Source of the DNA: Topomyia yanbarensis
Taxonomy: Eukaryota; Arthropoda; Insecta; Diptera; Culicidae
Direction of reading: 5' to 3'
Assembly (NCBI RefSeq): GCF_030247195.1
Contig: NC_080672.1
Location: forward strand, 162,739,839-162,803,838
DNA: 64,000 bases
This document shows positions 31,660 to 42,919 of the stretch, in pieces (the stretch's first letter is position 1; every line of letters starts with the position of its first letter). The notes beneath the pieces are model-generated. The model was not told where the DNA came from. It searched no databases and saw nothing but the letters and a program-made list of their open reading frames with translations. The translations under genes were made by a program, and so were the position numbers.

Positions 31660-32661
31660 TTAGATACCCCACATAAGAAAATACTTTTCAGGTCCGATAT
31701 TACACCGTAAGTTAGAAGAATTAAGTGAAATCTAATTTGTTGGCTAGATTGGCCCTATTGAACATTGAAAAATCAGATTGGCCCTGTATGTACATTGTGG
31801 AAAATTTGGGCTCAGAGCAAATGTAGCTTTGAATAATGCATTGAGTAAGTGTTGCGCTGCTCTTAAAAACTATGTACAATCAGGTAATATATAACAATCC
31901 TTTATAAACCTTGCATTATGAGTGTATTGCTAATTGGGCCCTTTTGAAATCAGTCAGGCCCTTTTATAGAGTACTTGACAATCTGTAACTGTATTAGTGT
32001 GTTCAACGGTTTGTTTTCTCCACCTGTCATAGATGGAGGAAAACAAATCAAAAATAACTTTTCGGTCGGATTATTTTCATGATGAAATATGATCAACCGG
32101 AATTGTATGTCCCCCGAATCAGTTTTACAGCGACATTGAGCATTTCAACACCATTATAAATACTTTACGAGAGCTAATTCAAATGTTTAATTTGGCTGAC
32201 AGTTTTATATATGACAGCTGGAGGAAAACAAACCCCCAAGTAGTGTGAGTGAAATCGTTTGCATAGAACTCTATAATCTGTTTGATCTTTCATAATCAGT
32301 TAGTTCATAAAAATCATGGGCCTTCCATTTGTAATTTGTGATAAAAACGTTATCTAAGTTCTTTATAATCATTTGTTGCGTCATGTACGTGTTCGGTTAG
32401 ATATTTTCTAATAGAATATGAAAATTCGATTTGTTTACATTTTGCATTTCGGCCCTTTTCACATGTTAGTCTAGATTTTGTAATTTTATTGAGCACGATA
32501 ACCCGTTTGTAGTTACAGAATCAGGTCAAGGAATAATTGATAAACTATTACAAATTCCGTTTTACAATACATGTTTTTGCAAGTATCTTAAGACAAATTT
32601 CTTAATAGTTTTTATGTTCACAATGTGTTTTATTATGTTCATTAGCAACTCACGTTCTACA
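31660..32661. other. Upstream region of ZAD zinc-finger gene A
   Basis: No element ends or ORF supported. TTGGCCCT and GGGCCCTTTT recur at 31745-31970. A possible 5' UTR splice acceptor, TTATTATGTTCATTAG, lies at 32630-32645, just before the chosen ATG. Confidence 0.35.
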
Positions 32662-33728
32662 ATGGATTCAAACCGGAAGCTCGAATTGTTGCAAGAAAAC
32701 AAGGAAGAAATTTCTAAGCAACTACCAGCCGTATGCCGAACATGCCTGAACGGAGATAACGATGTGGATGGAGAGCTGTATCAAATCGAGGAAATATATT
32801 TAGAAGAAGACATGTTTGTCTCTCAGATACAGTCCTTCGAAGAAATCCTCTGTTTGTTTGTAGACGATGAGGTACAGCAGCATATATAGTAAATATGATT
32901 GTATTTCGATTGATTTAATTGTAGATTGGTAAACATGATACCCGACTACCAAAGAGTATATGTCTAACCTGTGTTGAGAAAGCGCGATCGGCATTTCAAT
33001 TTATTGAAATGTGTCGACGCACCGATGTCATGTTGAAGGAATGTCTGTCATCGGAAAAGAATACTGATTCCAAGAAGGAAAATATAACGATCCACACTAA
33101 ACCTGAAAACTTTGCTTTAGAAGTGCTGAATGATGCAAAGAAGTTATTAGTCGAAGAAAAAAAACAAAACATATGTGAAGTTTGTCACAAAACATTCAGT
33201 CAACCACAGACGTTGAATCGTCACAGAAAAATTCATTCAAAGGATACACAGCCGGGAAAGCCATGCAATTATTGCGACCGCGTGTTTCTTCGTTCGGACG
33301 ATTTGCGTCGGCACATGCGTACTCATACTAATGAAAGGCCGTATGCCTGCGATCTTTGTTCGAAGGCATATAAACAGTCAAACGAGTTGAAAGAACACAA
33401 GGCATCAGCGCATTCGGAAAAAGGCTCACGAAGAATGTATCCGTGTACGCTTTGCGACAAACAGCTTGGCACCAGGAACGGGTTGTATGTTCACATGAAA
33501 GTACACCGTGGCGAAAAGAATCATTCCTGCTCGTTTTGCGATAAGCGATTTGTAACGTCTGGCGAGTTAACATCGCATTTGCGACATATACACACGTTCG
33601 AGATCAACGCTGAAGTATTTAATTGTCACGTCGATGGATGTAATAAAAATTTTGTTACCAAATCTGCACTACGGCATCACCACAGTAACAAGCATATTGT
33701 ACAAGGGTCTACTAGGACTAAAGTATGA
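32662..33728 (+). CDS. ZAD-C2H2 zinc-finger protein A (two exons)
   Basis: Predicted nuclear DNA-binding transcription factor of the arthropod ZAD-ZNF family. Exon 1 is 32662-32871 and exon 2 is 32925-33728, joined in phase 0 across a 53-bp GT-AG intron (donor GAG|GTACAG, acceptor TTGTAG|ATTGG), giving about 337 residues. The N-terminal ZAD dimerisation domain spans the intron: CRTC in exon 1 and ICLTCVEKARSAFQFIEMC in exon 2 supply the four zinc cysteines. Five C2H2 fingers follow (ICEVC, PCNYC, YACDLC, YPCTLC, HSCSFC), then a sixth (FNCHVDGC...H..H). The ATG at 32662 (TACAATGG) is preferred to the frame's earlier ATGs, which have poor context. AATAAA signals lie at 33809 and 33818. It faces paralogue B, and the intron sits at the same ZAD position. 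Target genes are unknown. Confidence 0.85.
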
Positions 33729-33848
33729 AACATTTTATGAATAATAATTATTATTAGTTTTATAGTTGACAACAACGTGCAACCAGACGCTCTGGTACAA
33801 CTTAGCGGAATAAAATGAATAAACGTTTAATATGGAGGAATTTGTATA

Positions 33849-33921
33849 CTGCCGTGATATGCATAACAGTCCAAAATGCTATTTTTACATACATATCGGA
33901 CAGTTTTGTCTATCATGGCCA
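33849..33921. mobile_element. Hairpin micro-element between convergent genes, duplication TATA
   Basis: 73 bp. Left CTGCCGTGATATGCATAACA and right GACAGTTTTGTCTATCATGGC are paired apart from a few decayed bases, with TATA on both sides. The core has degenerated to an AT-rich stretch. It lies in the 252 bp between the stop codons of the two convergent zinc-finger genes, next to the minus-strand poly(A) signal at 33928-33933. Confidence 0.75.
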
Positions 33922-33927
33922 TATATC

Positions 33928-33933
33928 TTTTAT
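33928..33933 (-). terminator. Poly(A) signal of zinc-finger gene B
   Basis: AATAAA on the minus strand, 47 bases past the stop codon of gene B and immediately beyond the hairpin element. Confidence 0.5.
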
Positions 33934-33980
33934 TGGTGTACCTACGTATATACTCGAATGTAATCAACACAAAAACTTGA

Positions 33981-35114
33981 TTATATGCCTCTCTTATGTA
34001 TAGATAAATGCTCATTTAAATTTTTTACTCGCTTGAACGATCTGTCGCAAAGTGAACATTTGTACGGTCTCGCATCTGAATGGGTATATTCATGTTCCTT
34101 CAAGTGATATCTGCAATATAAATTAGCGGACAGTTTAAGCCATTCATACAAAATTATAAAATCTACTTCATAGCAAACATTTTTCCACATTGATCGCATT
34201 TGAACTTTCGCTGTTCATGGTTCAAGCTGTTATGTTGTTGGAGCCCTGTCGAAGTGAAATAGGATTTATTGCATAGTGTACAAACGTAATCCCTCGCTTC
34301 TTTATGTTTCGCCACCTCATGATAGCGTTGCGAACTACGGTCCGTGAAAGATTCCGAACAATGCTGGCATTGATATCGTTTGATTTTAAGATGAACGGAG
34401 CGGATGTGTTTCCTGAGAGTTGTATCATGTGCGAACTGTTTAGAGCAATGTAAGCAAGTGTGACGTTTCACATCCGAATGAGTGGGTAGGTGTTTACTCA
34501 ATTGTGACACAAACTTGCCACATACGGGACAGCATTTACCTTTTCTGCAGGATTCCTGTGTCGGTTTAAACACCTCATTCGTGCTACTAGTTAGTTTGTC
34601 AGATTCTGTTATAATAAAATCATCAGCTATATTATCGCAATCAGTAGTAATATTCTCCTCGCCACTGTTATTTTCACCTTTTAAGGAGCGGCTTGACTGC
34701 TCTTCCAAACCAATGTATTCTTGGGAAAATACTATCTCTTCGATCACACCTCCATCGCCATTCGCTTCTAGCCGAAGTTCTATAACGTGTTGCAATACAT
34801 CGTATGTTTCTCGACAACGAGATTCGAAATCTACAAACTCAATTACACAGTTCAAACATCGTTGACAGATACTGTTAGGCAAACCATCGTTTTCATCCAC
34901 CTAAGGAGAAGAGCTCAATTATTCGCAATGATTCGATTGTTAACCTACCAGGGTTGATCCTTACCTTTGAAATGATTATATCTGCAGCTTTTAATAAAGT
35001 GTCGTTGATTCTTCCATCGTGAAGTATCTGGATGCAATTCTCTTGTGACAGACAGAAACGGCAAATATTTTCAAAGTTTTCCAAAAGATGCCAACTATCG
35101 TATTCAATAGACAT
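33981..35114 (-). CDS. ZAD-C2H2 zinc-finger protein B (three exons)
   Basis: Predicted nuclear transcription factor of the ZAD-ZNF family. Exons on the minus strand are 35114-34965, 34900-34167 and 34110-33981, joined by introns of 64 and 56 bp (donors AAAG|GTAAGG and ATGAA|GTAGAT; acceptors TCCTTAG| and TATTGCAG|). The lengths sum to 1014 bases, 337 residues. ZAD: ICRFC (exon 1) and SICQRCLNCVIEFVDFESRC (exon 2). An acidic linker is followed by six fingers: CPVC (shortened), CLHC, CQHC, CTLC, CDQC and CSLC. The second intron splits the fifth finger, and the join restores CX2CX12HX3H exactly, which supports it. The first intron is in phase 0 just before VDENDG, the equivalent of gene A's intron, pointing to descent from one ZAD gene. 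Ligand and targets are unknown. Confidence 0.85.
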
Positions 35115-35343
35115 TCTTCAACGTTATATTTGATTGTAAAAACTTAAATTTTTTTATGTCTTATGATTTCTGACAGCTCATTTACAACCACAGATGCAAA
35201 GTCAAACCAAAGGAGTTTGGTTTGTTTGCCTCACGAAATATCTAACCTCAATCGGTTTTTGCAGTGCAATTTTTTTTTGTTTTCCTCACGAAATAATTTG
35301 GCACCGTTTCTTTTTTAACGGGAGTAGAAAGGTCAATATTCAC

Positions 35344-35571
35344 GCGTGTTTTTTTGTAAACGGCCAATAAGCATGCTGTCAAAATTCACTGAGAGAAAAT
35401 TGCGGCCAAACCGTAACTCTCCGAGAACGGATGTTAACATTTTATGGAAGAAAAAAGTTTTCTCTTTCGTCTACTGCTAAGATTTATAGTCTGCGGCTAA
35501 TGGTTTGTCCGGAATTTCCCCTCAAAGTGAATTTTGACAGCATGCTTATTGGCCCTTTTCAAAAAACACGC
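35344..35571. mobile_element. Palindromic MITE, GCGTGTTTTTT type
   Basis: 228-bp foldback. Outer GCGTGTTTTTTTGTAAACGG and complement, then arms containing CCAATAAGCATGCTGTCAAA and AATTCACT on both sides. The centre shares GGTTTGTCCGGAATTTCC with the foldback at 56303-56545. No clear target duplication. Confidence 0.6.
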
Positions 35572-35660
35572 GAGATATCAGCTGGAAGTTTTGTGCAGAT
35601 TTTTGTTTTGAACTCTACACTAATAAAATAAAGTACCCATTTTCAATAAAAATGGAATAA

Positions 35661-36048
35661 AGGACGATTCAGACGATACATCAGCTTCCGTCAACGGAAC
35701 GTCACCGTTCCGTCAGGATAAGTTACATGCAGTTAGATGGAGGCATTTACACACAACATCAACGACACGGAACGTTTAGACGTACGGCACGTGTGAACGG
35801 GCACAAGAGAAAAGTATTAAGGGCGATTCAGACGATACATCAGCTTCCGTCAACGTCAACGGAACGTCACCGTTTCGTCAGGATAAGTTACATGCAGTTA
35901 AATGGAGGTATTCACACACAACATCAACGGCACGGAACGTTTTGACGTACGGCACGTGTGAACGGGCGCAAGAGAAAAGTATTTAACTTATCCTGACGGA
36001 ACGGTGACGTTCCGTTGACGGAAGCTGATGTATCGTCTGAATCGTCCT
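35661..36048. mobile_element. PIF/Harbinger-type MITE with internal tandem repeat
   Basis: 388-bp element with long inverted ends (about 65 bp, starting AGGACGATTCAGACGATACA) flanked by TAA on both sides, a 3-bp target as in PIF/Harbinger elements. Inside, a unit of about 158 bp occurs twice in tandem (from 35661 and from 35820), each starting with the terminal sequence. The element therefore carries two left ends. GAACGT/ACGTTC motifs are frequent. Confidence 0.8.
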
Positions 36049-36059
36049 TAAAGGACAAT

Positions 36060-36532
36060 AGGGATCTTTAATTTGGAAAAATGGTGCCAGTTTTTCATAT
36101 GTATTGGTAGCGGGTGTCCTTACGAGTACACTCATATCATTCTTAAACCTTAATTATTCTTTTATGATTTTTAAATTTTAAAAAACCAAAAAATAAGCTC
36201 AACCAGCAAACTGACAGTTTTCCTACTAAATGACGTATCTGCAAATATCTCGTTCGCTTCATTGTTAACCGGGACAGCACCCCACACAGCATGATCTGGT
36301 ACTTTGTCAATCCGCTAGCAACCTGCCATCCCAAGTTTCATCTGCAAACTATGGTAGATCTGATAAGGCAACCGCATGGGTTTGGATGTGTTATTGTCCT
36401 AAAAGGAAACAAACTAAAAAATCTTTTTTTCAATAGTTTCGGGCCAAAATATTGAAAAAGGACTGAGATATTAACTCACGGTACTAATCTGCATCAGAAT
36501 ATGCCTTAACCCGCACACCCCTAAAGATCCCT
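36060..36532 (-). mobile_element. MITE, AGGGATCTTTA family, copy 3
   Basis: 473-bp copy in reverse orientation, starting just 11 bp after the preceding MITE. Left flank AT; right flank TT, so the duplication has decayed. It lacks about 18 bp near 36375 found in other copies. Confidence 0.8.
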
Positions 36533-36980
36533 TTTCAGACCGAGGTGTATCCCTGTCAAAAAATGCGGACGAACATGGTCAGGCGATTTAAAAAGTTTGA
36601 CGTTTGACTCAACTCGTCTGTGCTAATTGCCCCTCGGAACAAATGCAATTTGCGAATGCGATTTAAAGGTAATTTCAATACTTAGACAAATTTTCTGGCG
36701 GCTGAAATGGACTAGGTTGTTTTTCGCGTTTTTGAAACATGGCGATTCATGTTTGGCTTAAGCTTGAAATTGTTTTTTGAACAATTGGTGTGTTCTTCCT
36801 TGTAGTTTGTTTGTCTAGTGCACTTCATTTAGCCAAAAAAATGTGGGAAATTGTGGAATCGTGTGTAAGTATAGTGGAACAAGATCTCTGCCCTAAAGTC
36901 TTAATGAAAGTCAGATTGTGGTAAGTTTTGGAGTGCAATACTAATTTCACCATTGATTCTACCAAATACAAATTAAATAC
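36533..36980. mobile_element. Fragments of two dispersed repeats
   Basis: 36553-36650 repeats 4880-4970 (TCAAAAAATGCGGACGAACA, GTTTGACG). 36640-36980 is an internal segment of the CCCAGTC-type element in reverse orientation, matching 62580-62775 (landmarks CACTTCATTTAGCC, GGAACAAGATCTC, AATTTCACCATTGATTC). Neither has recognisable ends here. Confidence 0.55.
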
Positions 36981-39239
36981 GCCAAGGTCCCATACAAAAG
37001 CAAAATCAAAACTTGGTTCACCTAACAATCAAATTACGCAACCCAATTGCTCTGCTCCGCCTTGACAGGTTAAAGTTTATGGAAATAAATATAACCGGCA
37101 ACGCAATTTGTTTAGCGTGCCCATGGTGATATTAATTTGGTTGTTTTCGGCAGTTGCACAAACAACATATACTTTATTCCGTTATACATGTCATCTATTT
37201 CTGTCGATTTCTGTTGCCGCAGTCGGATAGCTGGACATAAGATTCATCGAGAGTAGAAGTAAAATATTATAACGATTCATCTATGGCTAATGGCTTTCCC
37301 AATTTTCAGTGAATGGCCGAAAAGAAACCGATGATGAACCTCGATTTCGGAAAGGAGGAGCGAAACGGCGATGCGATCGATATATGCTGGAAAAGTCAAA
37401 TTTTTTCAAATCCGTATTAATTTCTGTGAGATGATAACACTGTGTCGCACAATATCCTCAGCTACAACTGCACTTTAAACATCCTGTTTCCATCCAGATA
37501 TCGATGAATTAAAGACTGGCCTTCAAACAGTGGTAGAGAGCATCGGACGAAAGTGAACGGTCATTTCTTCGTGGCTAGATGCCAGCTCCTCGACGATTTC
37601 CGTACAAAACATGATTGAATTTACTTTATCAAAGGGAATCCTAGACAAATATTTTATTGTAAACTCGAGATAAAGTGTGTTGTTCAGTAGCCTATGGCAA
37701 GGACTCGTTAAACTGGCTCGATTCCAAATATTAAGGACTTAAATAATTGGATAGAAAAGAGAAATACTTGGCACTGCATTCTTTCATAACGTACAGGTAA
37801 TTTGTACGGCCAGTGCTACGAACTTGATAATGACAATTCCATACTAAATTTGCAAAAGGGCGAATAAGATTTGTAAACAAACTTTTATTTTGATGGTTTC
37901 TCTTAATTTACTATAATTTCAAAGCAGAAAACAATTGAAATTACTTCTACGAAGAGTAAAAATTTACATAAACGCATATTTTACATGAAATTCCACTCTG
38001 CAGCAGACTAGTGAGCGAATCAAGTTTGTTTACAAAAAACAATTTCGCCCTTTTGACGAATTAATATTGAATTCTTCCTGGTCGACGCACGGCAGAAATG
38101 TATGACAAGAAACCTTTCCGCATTAAAACTATACATTAGTGCTGTATAAAATACAAATTCACTTGCACTTCAGAATTGTACATAAACTTAACGCATTTCG
38201 ATCGCGATTCGCTTTCGTTTGCCGTTTTCGATGGTAGTGCACCGATGTAGTGGAAAAGAAGTGTCAATGGAACATACCCAGTTTTTTGCACTACTGATCG
38301 AAAGTGCATAGCCACTTCACGGAACTACCCGGTGCATATCACTGAAAAAATCAATTTGTCCATACTCGAATCAGTCTACAAGCATTTTTGTTGTTAATAT
38401 AGCTCTTCGCCGATACTATACACTTGAGTGTTGTCACTCTATTATACTTTTACACTACACCGGTGTAGTACTATGTAAAAACGAAAATGCTCTAAGGCAA
38501 ACATCTATGAGACTGAATTTCTCATAGTGAAGTATATGTGCAATTTTAGTGTCTAAGTACATTTCCAAGTGTACAAAGTCTGTTTCTATTCATATAGTTA
38601 CTTTAAAATATTATGTTTCTAATCCACATATTACTTTTTCCAAAACAATGGTTGTTGTATTGGTGGAGAAACCTGAGCATTACGAGAATATAAGCGAAAT
38701 CCAAATAATCGCAGAACAATCGAAGACTGCTGACGGAGTCACCAGCTTCTTAGGAGTAAATTTTGAGAAACCATTGTGTGTGATCGATGGATGAAAACTT
38801 AATTTAAGTAATTTACTGAGCAAATATAATTTATTCAATTGAAGAAGCCATTGATATTGGAGACGAAGCAATCAATTTTTAAGCATCCGAGAAATACCCC
38901 TAGTAACGACACAACGCCAACGGTTGTCACATCTTTCAAGTAGATACACAGCATTGAAGTGCCTAGTTTACTGATTTGCTTTATGGTCTTACGTCGTATT
39001 GCCTAGAATTGTTCCCCTTATTTATTACAAACCAAGGGACAACAGTACCTAGGACAACTACCAACTAAGCAGTGTACGCTCCGATTTCCATTGCTATAAC
39101 CACTACCATGACAAATGGTACTTTATTATCTTACTAGATAAACGTTACTATTGGTATTCAGGTATCGCAGTTAGACAAAAAAATTGAGCAGATTTAATTA
39201 CGAACACTTGCTTTAGGCTGAACAATTTTCATAAATCGC
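36981..39239. other. Intergenic, possible decayed coding text, no supported gene
   Basis: Short coding-like runs occur (for example DIDELKTGLQTVVESIGRK near 37500 and an 81-codon frame at 38549-38794 containing EKPEHYENISEIQIIAEQSK), but none extends or joins into a recognisable protein. 38170-38340 includes GTGCACCGATGTAGTGGA, related to the TGGGGTTTTCG MITE family. Confidence 0.35.
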
Positions 39240-39520
39240 TTAAAAGATACATTTTTTCAGTAATTTTAATAACATCATGAGCAGCTCATCCGAGATTTCT
39301 TCGCCCATACGTGCATCTCGTCTAACCTGAATTTGCTGTAGCTGTTTGAAGGCTTCTTGACCGAATAATCCAAGAAGTTTTTATTCTCTTTAATCAACTC
39401 TAAGCACCTTGGAATAAACTACACAAAATTATTGCTGTAAACAGATCTTCCTCGATGGACTCGCCCTAAGGTTCCATACCAGAATGATTTAAATTTATGC
39501 ATTTTTGCTTCTTCATCCAT
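39240..39520 (-). pseudogene. Unidentified decayed coding fragment
   Basis: The minus strand starts MDEEAKMHKFKSFWYGTLGR, then after a stop FIPRCLELIKENKNF, then in another frame LGLFGQEAFKQLQQIQVRRD followed by ARMGEEISDELLMMLLKLLK and a stop at 39240. Three successive frames give coherent, helix-rich protein text, the pattern of a gene broken by one stop and one frameshift. I do not recognise the family. No intron boundaries are needed. Confidence 0.4.
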
Positions 39521-39849
39521 AAGGATTAACCTTTTTTCTCGACTCGAGAGTAGAATAATTATTATATATTAGCTCTTTTCCTATTATTTCTAGATTACAC
39601 GAAAAGATTATAGAAACTAGAATTTTTGTTTTTTTTCCTTAGAAACGCTATGTTAGTTACGGCAATTTACCAAAATAAACAAAAATTATCAGTGTTACCA
39701 GTTTCAAACAAATTTCTTCAAAGTACACTGTCACTTTGACACTGTACCTTTCCAGGTACAGGGTAGCTTAAAACGCGTCCTCGAAAAATCATCAGAGCAT
39801 TCCGTATTAACATATTTGTATTTGATTCTACCTTCAATTTGGTGGTGTT

Positions 39850-40142
39850 TACCTAGTATACTGGTAAGTAGATGTGAGTAGATAATGAATCCGAAAATAA
39901 GTATTATTTTTAATTTTCATATTAGGCAATTAAGGGCGATTAAGTTGCGCGTTCCGTGGGCGATTTGGTGGCGATTTAAGGGCGGGTTGGGCGGCAAAAA
40001 AATGACGGCGGCAAATCGACCAAATGTTGCAGTTGAAATAGCCCCCTAATTGCCAGCAATTGCTGGCAAATTGAAGGGCAATTAGCGCATCCGATTTGGC
40101 AAATAGCCTCCCGTTAACCAGCAACTAGCCCTTTTGACTGGG
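39850..40142 (-). mobile_element. CCCAGTCAAAAAGGG-type element, copy 2
   Basis: Right edge CCCTTTTGACTGGG at 40142. Shares GGGCGATTAAG, GGGCGATTTGGTGGCG and ATTGCCAGCAATTGCTGGC with copies at 8424-8839 and 62258-62775. The left end is not identified. Confidence 0.65.
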
Positions 40143-40169
40143 ATACAGGTGTACACATTTTTTTTCTAT

Positions 40170-40341
40170 TGGGGTTTTCGATTGATTGACACCGGTGTAG
40201 TGGAGTGCACTGAAACTGCACCGTTTTTGAACTTTCTTGCAGAAGTGCAGAAAACTGAGTATGTTCCATTATGACACTTCTGCTAGAAAGTGCAAAACCA
40301 GTGCAATCCACTACATCGGTGTCAATCAATCGAAAATCCCA
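40170..40341. mobile_element. Palindromic MITE, TGGGGTTTTCGATTG family, copy 1
   Basis: 172-bp foldback with ends TGGGGTTTTCGATTGATTGA and complement, flanked by TAT on both sides. The arms include ACACCGGTGTAGTGGA and CACTTTCTAGCAGAAGTG. Confidence 0.85.
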
Positions 40342-40547
40342 TATGTGTGCATCAGCTGTCACTTTTTTTGGGCAAACAAGAAGAAATGAAGGGCCCATAT
40401 TATTGGCTCGAATCAAAACTCCTCGAAATGTCAATTGACGATAGATTCATCCGGAGTGTTCATTTATGTTTACATTTTGCTAGCGTTGCCAATTTTATTT
40501 TGTGTCCACCACCCAATGTGGCTACGCCACATCGCTTTTGCGTGTAA

Positions 40548-40952
40548 AGGCTAGTTTACAGTTCGGGAAATGGATCACGGGATTTCGCACGGGATTTGCG
40601 TCGGGATTTGATCAGGGAAAATTTCCCGCTGAGATCTCTCCAAACTGTCAAACCAAAAACTCTGCTGCTTCTTAAAAATACAAACTGTATCCAACTTGCA
40701 GCGAATTGTAAACTTTATAAAAATACTATTTTCCCCGTCGGAAACAATTTGTGTTGAATTGTTCCCGGCCGGATTTCTGTGTGGAGAGTTTTAAAATCCC
40801 GTGATGTTTCCCGCGGTTGGGTTTACACTTCAGGAAAACTGTCATTTTTGTGTAGACTTATTTCCCGTCACGGGATTTGAAATCCCGAGCTCCATTTAAA
40901 ATACACAGGGACCCAAATCCCGTGACACGTTTTCCGGACTGTAAACTAGCCT
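40548..40952. mobile_element. PIF/Harbinger-type MITE, AGGCTAGTTTACAG family
   Basis: 405-bp element with ends AGGCTAGTTTACAGTTCGGG and complement, flanked by TAA (3-bp duplication). The interior repeats the ACGGGATTT motif in both orientations, a pattern of transposase-binding repeats. No ORF. Confidence 0.8.
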
Positions 40953-41500
40953 TAAACTAGGGATAGCCTCTAAGTTTGAGTACGCCGGGCAAACGAGTGG
41001 ATCACAGGTTCGCTTGCTTCCGACGGCGGGTCGGTGGCCACCTCGCCCGGCGGACCCGAGATTGAGTCAAAAGTACTCAATTTTAGGTAGTTTTTTGTTT
41101 GCGTGTAGAGAATGCATAAAAATTGCAGACACTTTATACACAGACTAGAGAAGTGTCAAAAATTGCAGCCAAACGGACTGTCAAAAAGTGCAGCCAAACG
41201 AGCATGAGGGTTTTGAGAGAGGAAGTACAAGAGGAAGCCCATGTAAAGCTTATGCCCGGTCAAACCATTCGGAATTTGATTCGGAATCCTGAATGGAGTC
41301 AATATGGATTCCAAATCAAATGCAACAACCGATTCTGAGTCGGAATCGGTTGTAGCATTTGATTTGGAATCCATAATGACTCCATTCAGAAATCCGAACC
41401 GGTTCCGGAATGAGTTTAACTGGGTGAGAGCTTCCGTGATGCCAATTTACATTCATGGTTGCCAGTTTTACTGTTTTTCTCTCCGCTAGTCTGTTATATA

Positions 41501-41923
41501 CAAAGAGAATAGTGAAAGAGACGAAGAGTGAAAATCAGTCAAAACGGCAACACTCCCTTTATGATGATTTCAACACTAGAATTTTGGCAACCGCTTCTAC
41601 AGGCAGCACTTTAAATGACTCCTATTATATTTTGAAAACAAACCGTATGTCGATCGATGGATTTGTTTATCAAACGATGTGCATTTCGAAACAAAGAGAT
41701 GAAATCTAAAGCTTATTTTTACTCATACATATACTCTAGAATGCACCTTACAATCACGATTGAACTAAATTCTGACGAAAATTCAAATTTCTTTTTTGAT
41801 AGAAGTTCAATACTTATCTCCTCCAACTCAGGCATGAGTAATGTTTATTTACATTGCACGATTGGTCTGCTCAATAAGGTATTTTTGGCTTCACACTATT
41901 CGTCTCTTTCCCTATTCTCTTTG
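41501..41923. mobile_element. hAT-like MITE, CAAAGAGAATAG family, copy 1
   Basis: 423-bp element with 30-bp ends starting CAAAGAGAATAGTGAAAGAG. GTTATATA is duplicated on both sides (41493-41500, 41924-41931). The second copy, 61542-61962, is 421 bp and has its own 8-bp duplication. Apparent ORFs are not conserved in frame. Confidence 0.85.
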
Positions 41924-41998
41924 GTTATATACAGTGTCTGTAATAAAAATCACAGCAGAACCCTCTAGGAACGGTTAGTTTCAAAATCGTCCAATGAA

Positions 41999-42498
41999 CA
42001 CGCAGAAAAAAAATTAGTAAAGATAAACAAATTTTGATTTTAAACAACAATTTTCGCGTTTGATATAGGTACAAACAAGATTCAGGTTTGATTCAATCAA
42101 TACTGTTGGTTGAAATTACCAACTAATTCATTTGTTGGATTTTCAGTAGTTTCAACAAATATTTCGTTTGAAACAACAAAATAATGTTAAGTTTAACCGA
42201 ACAAACAAGTTTGAAGGAACAAAAAACAAATCTTTTGTATCAACCATAGGAGAGAACAACTCAAATTTAGTTGAAATTAAACAAAGATTCTGTTGGTTTT
42301 TAACAAAGGGATCAGTTAGATCTAACAAATTTTATTTTGATTCAACAATGTTTCTATTTAAAATGTAAACAGAAGTATTTGTTGAACTAAACCAAACGCT
42401 TTTGAAAAACGCCCATTTCAGTTTGAAACAGTCATTCGCCACGTTTTAGATTCAACAAAACGTTTTGTCGATTCAAAAAGGCCTGATTATTCTGCGTG
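41999..42498. mobile_element. MITE, CACGCAGAA family, copy 2
   Basis: 500-bp inverse copy of 25846-26347, flanked by AA on both sides. Ends CACGCAGAAAAAAAATTAG and, in complement, CACGCAGAATAATCAGGCC. Confidence 0.85.
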
Positions 42499-42672
42499 AA
42501 GGACGTTGGAACAATTTGGACAACGTCCAAATAACCGTTCAACAAACATCCATCGTTGGACCCGCATTGGACGATTTTGAAACAATGTTTTGGACGTCTC
42601 AGTGGGAAGAAAAGAGACGGGAATAGAAAGTATGCTAAACTATGCATATTTTTATTTCTCAGTGTAGATTTA

Positions 42673-42842
42673 TGGGGTTTTCGATTGATTGACACCGGTG
42701 TAGTGGAGTGCACTGAAACTGCACCGTTTTTGCACTTTCTAGCAGAAGTGCAGAAAACTGGGTATGTTCCATTGACACTTCTGCTAGAAAGTGCAAAACT
42801 AGTGCAATCCACTACACCGATGTCAATCAATCGAAAATCCCA
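42673..42842. mobile_element. Palindromic MITE, TGGGGTTTTCGATTG family, intact copy
   Basis: 170-bp uninterrupted copy flanked by TTA on both sides. It serves as the reference for the fragmented copy spread over 46013-51481. Confidence 0.9.
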
Positions 42843-42919
42843 TTAATAATCATAATCAGCTGTCAAAAATTTTATATCGTTTTTACTTCACGGTTAAATA
42901 AAACAACCTGCAGAATAAG

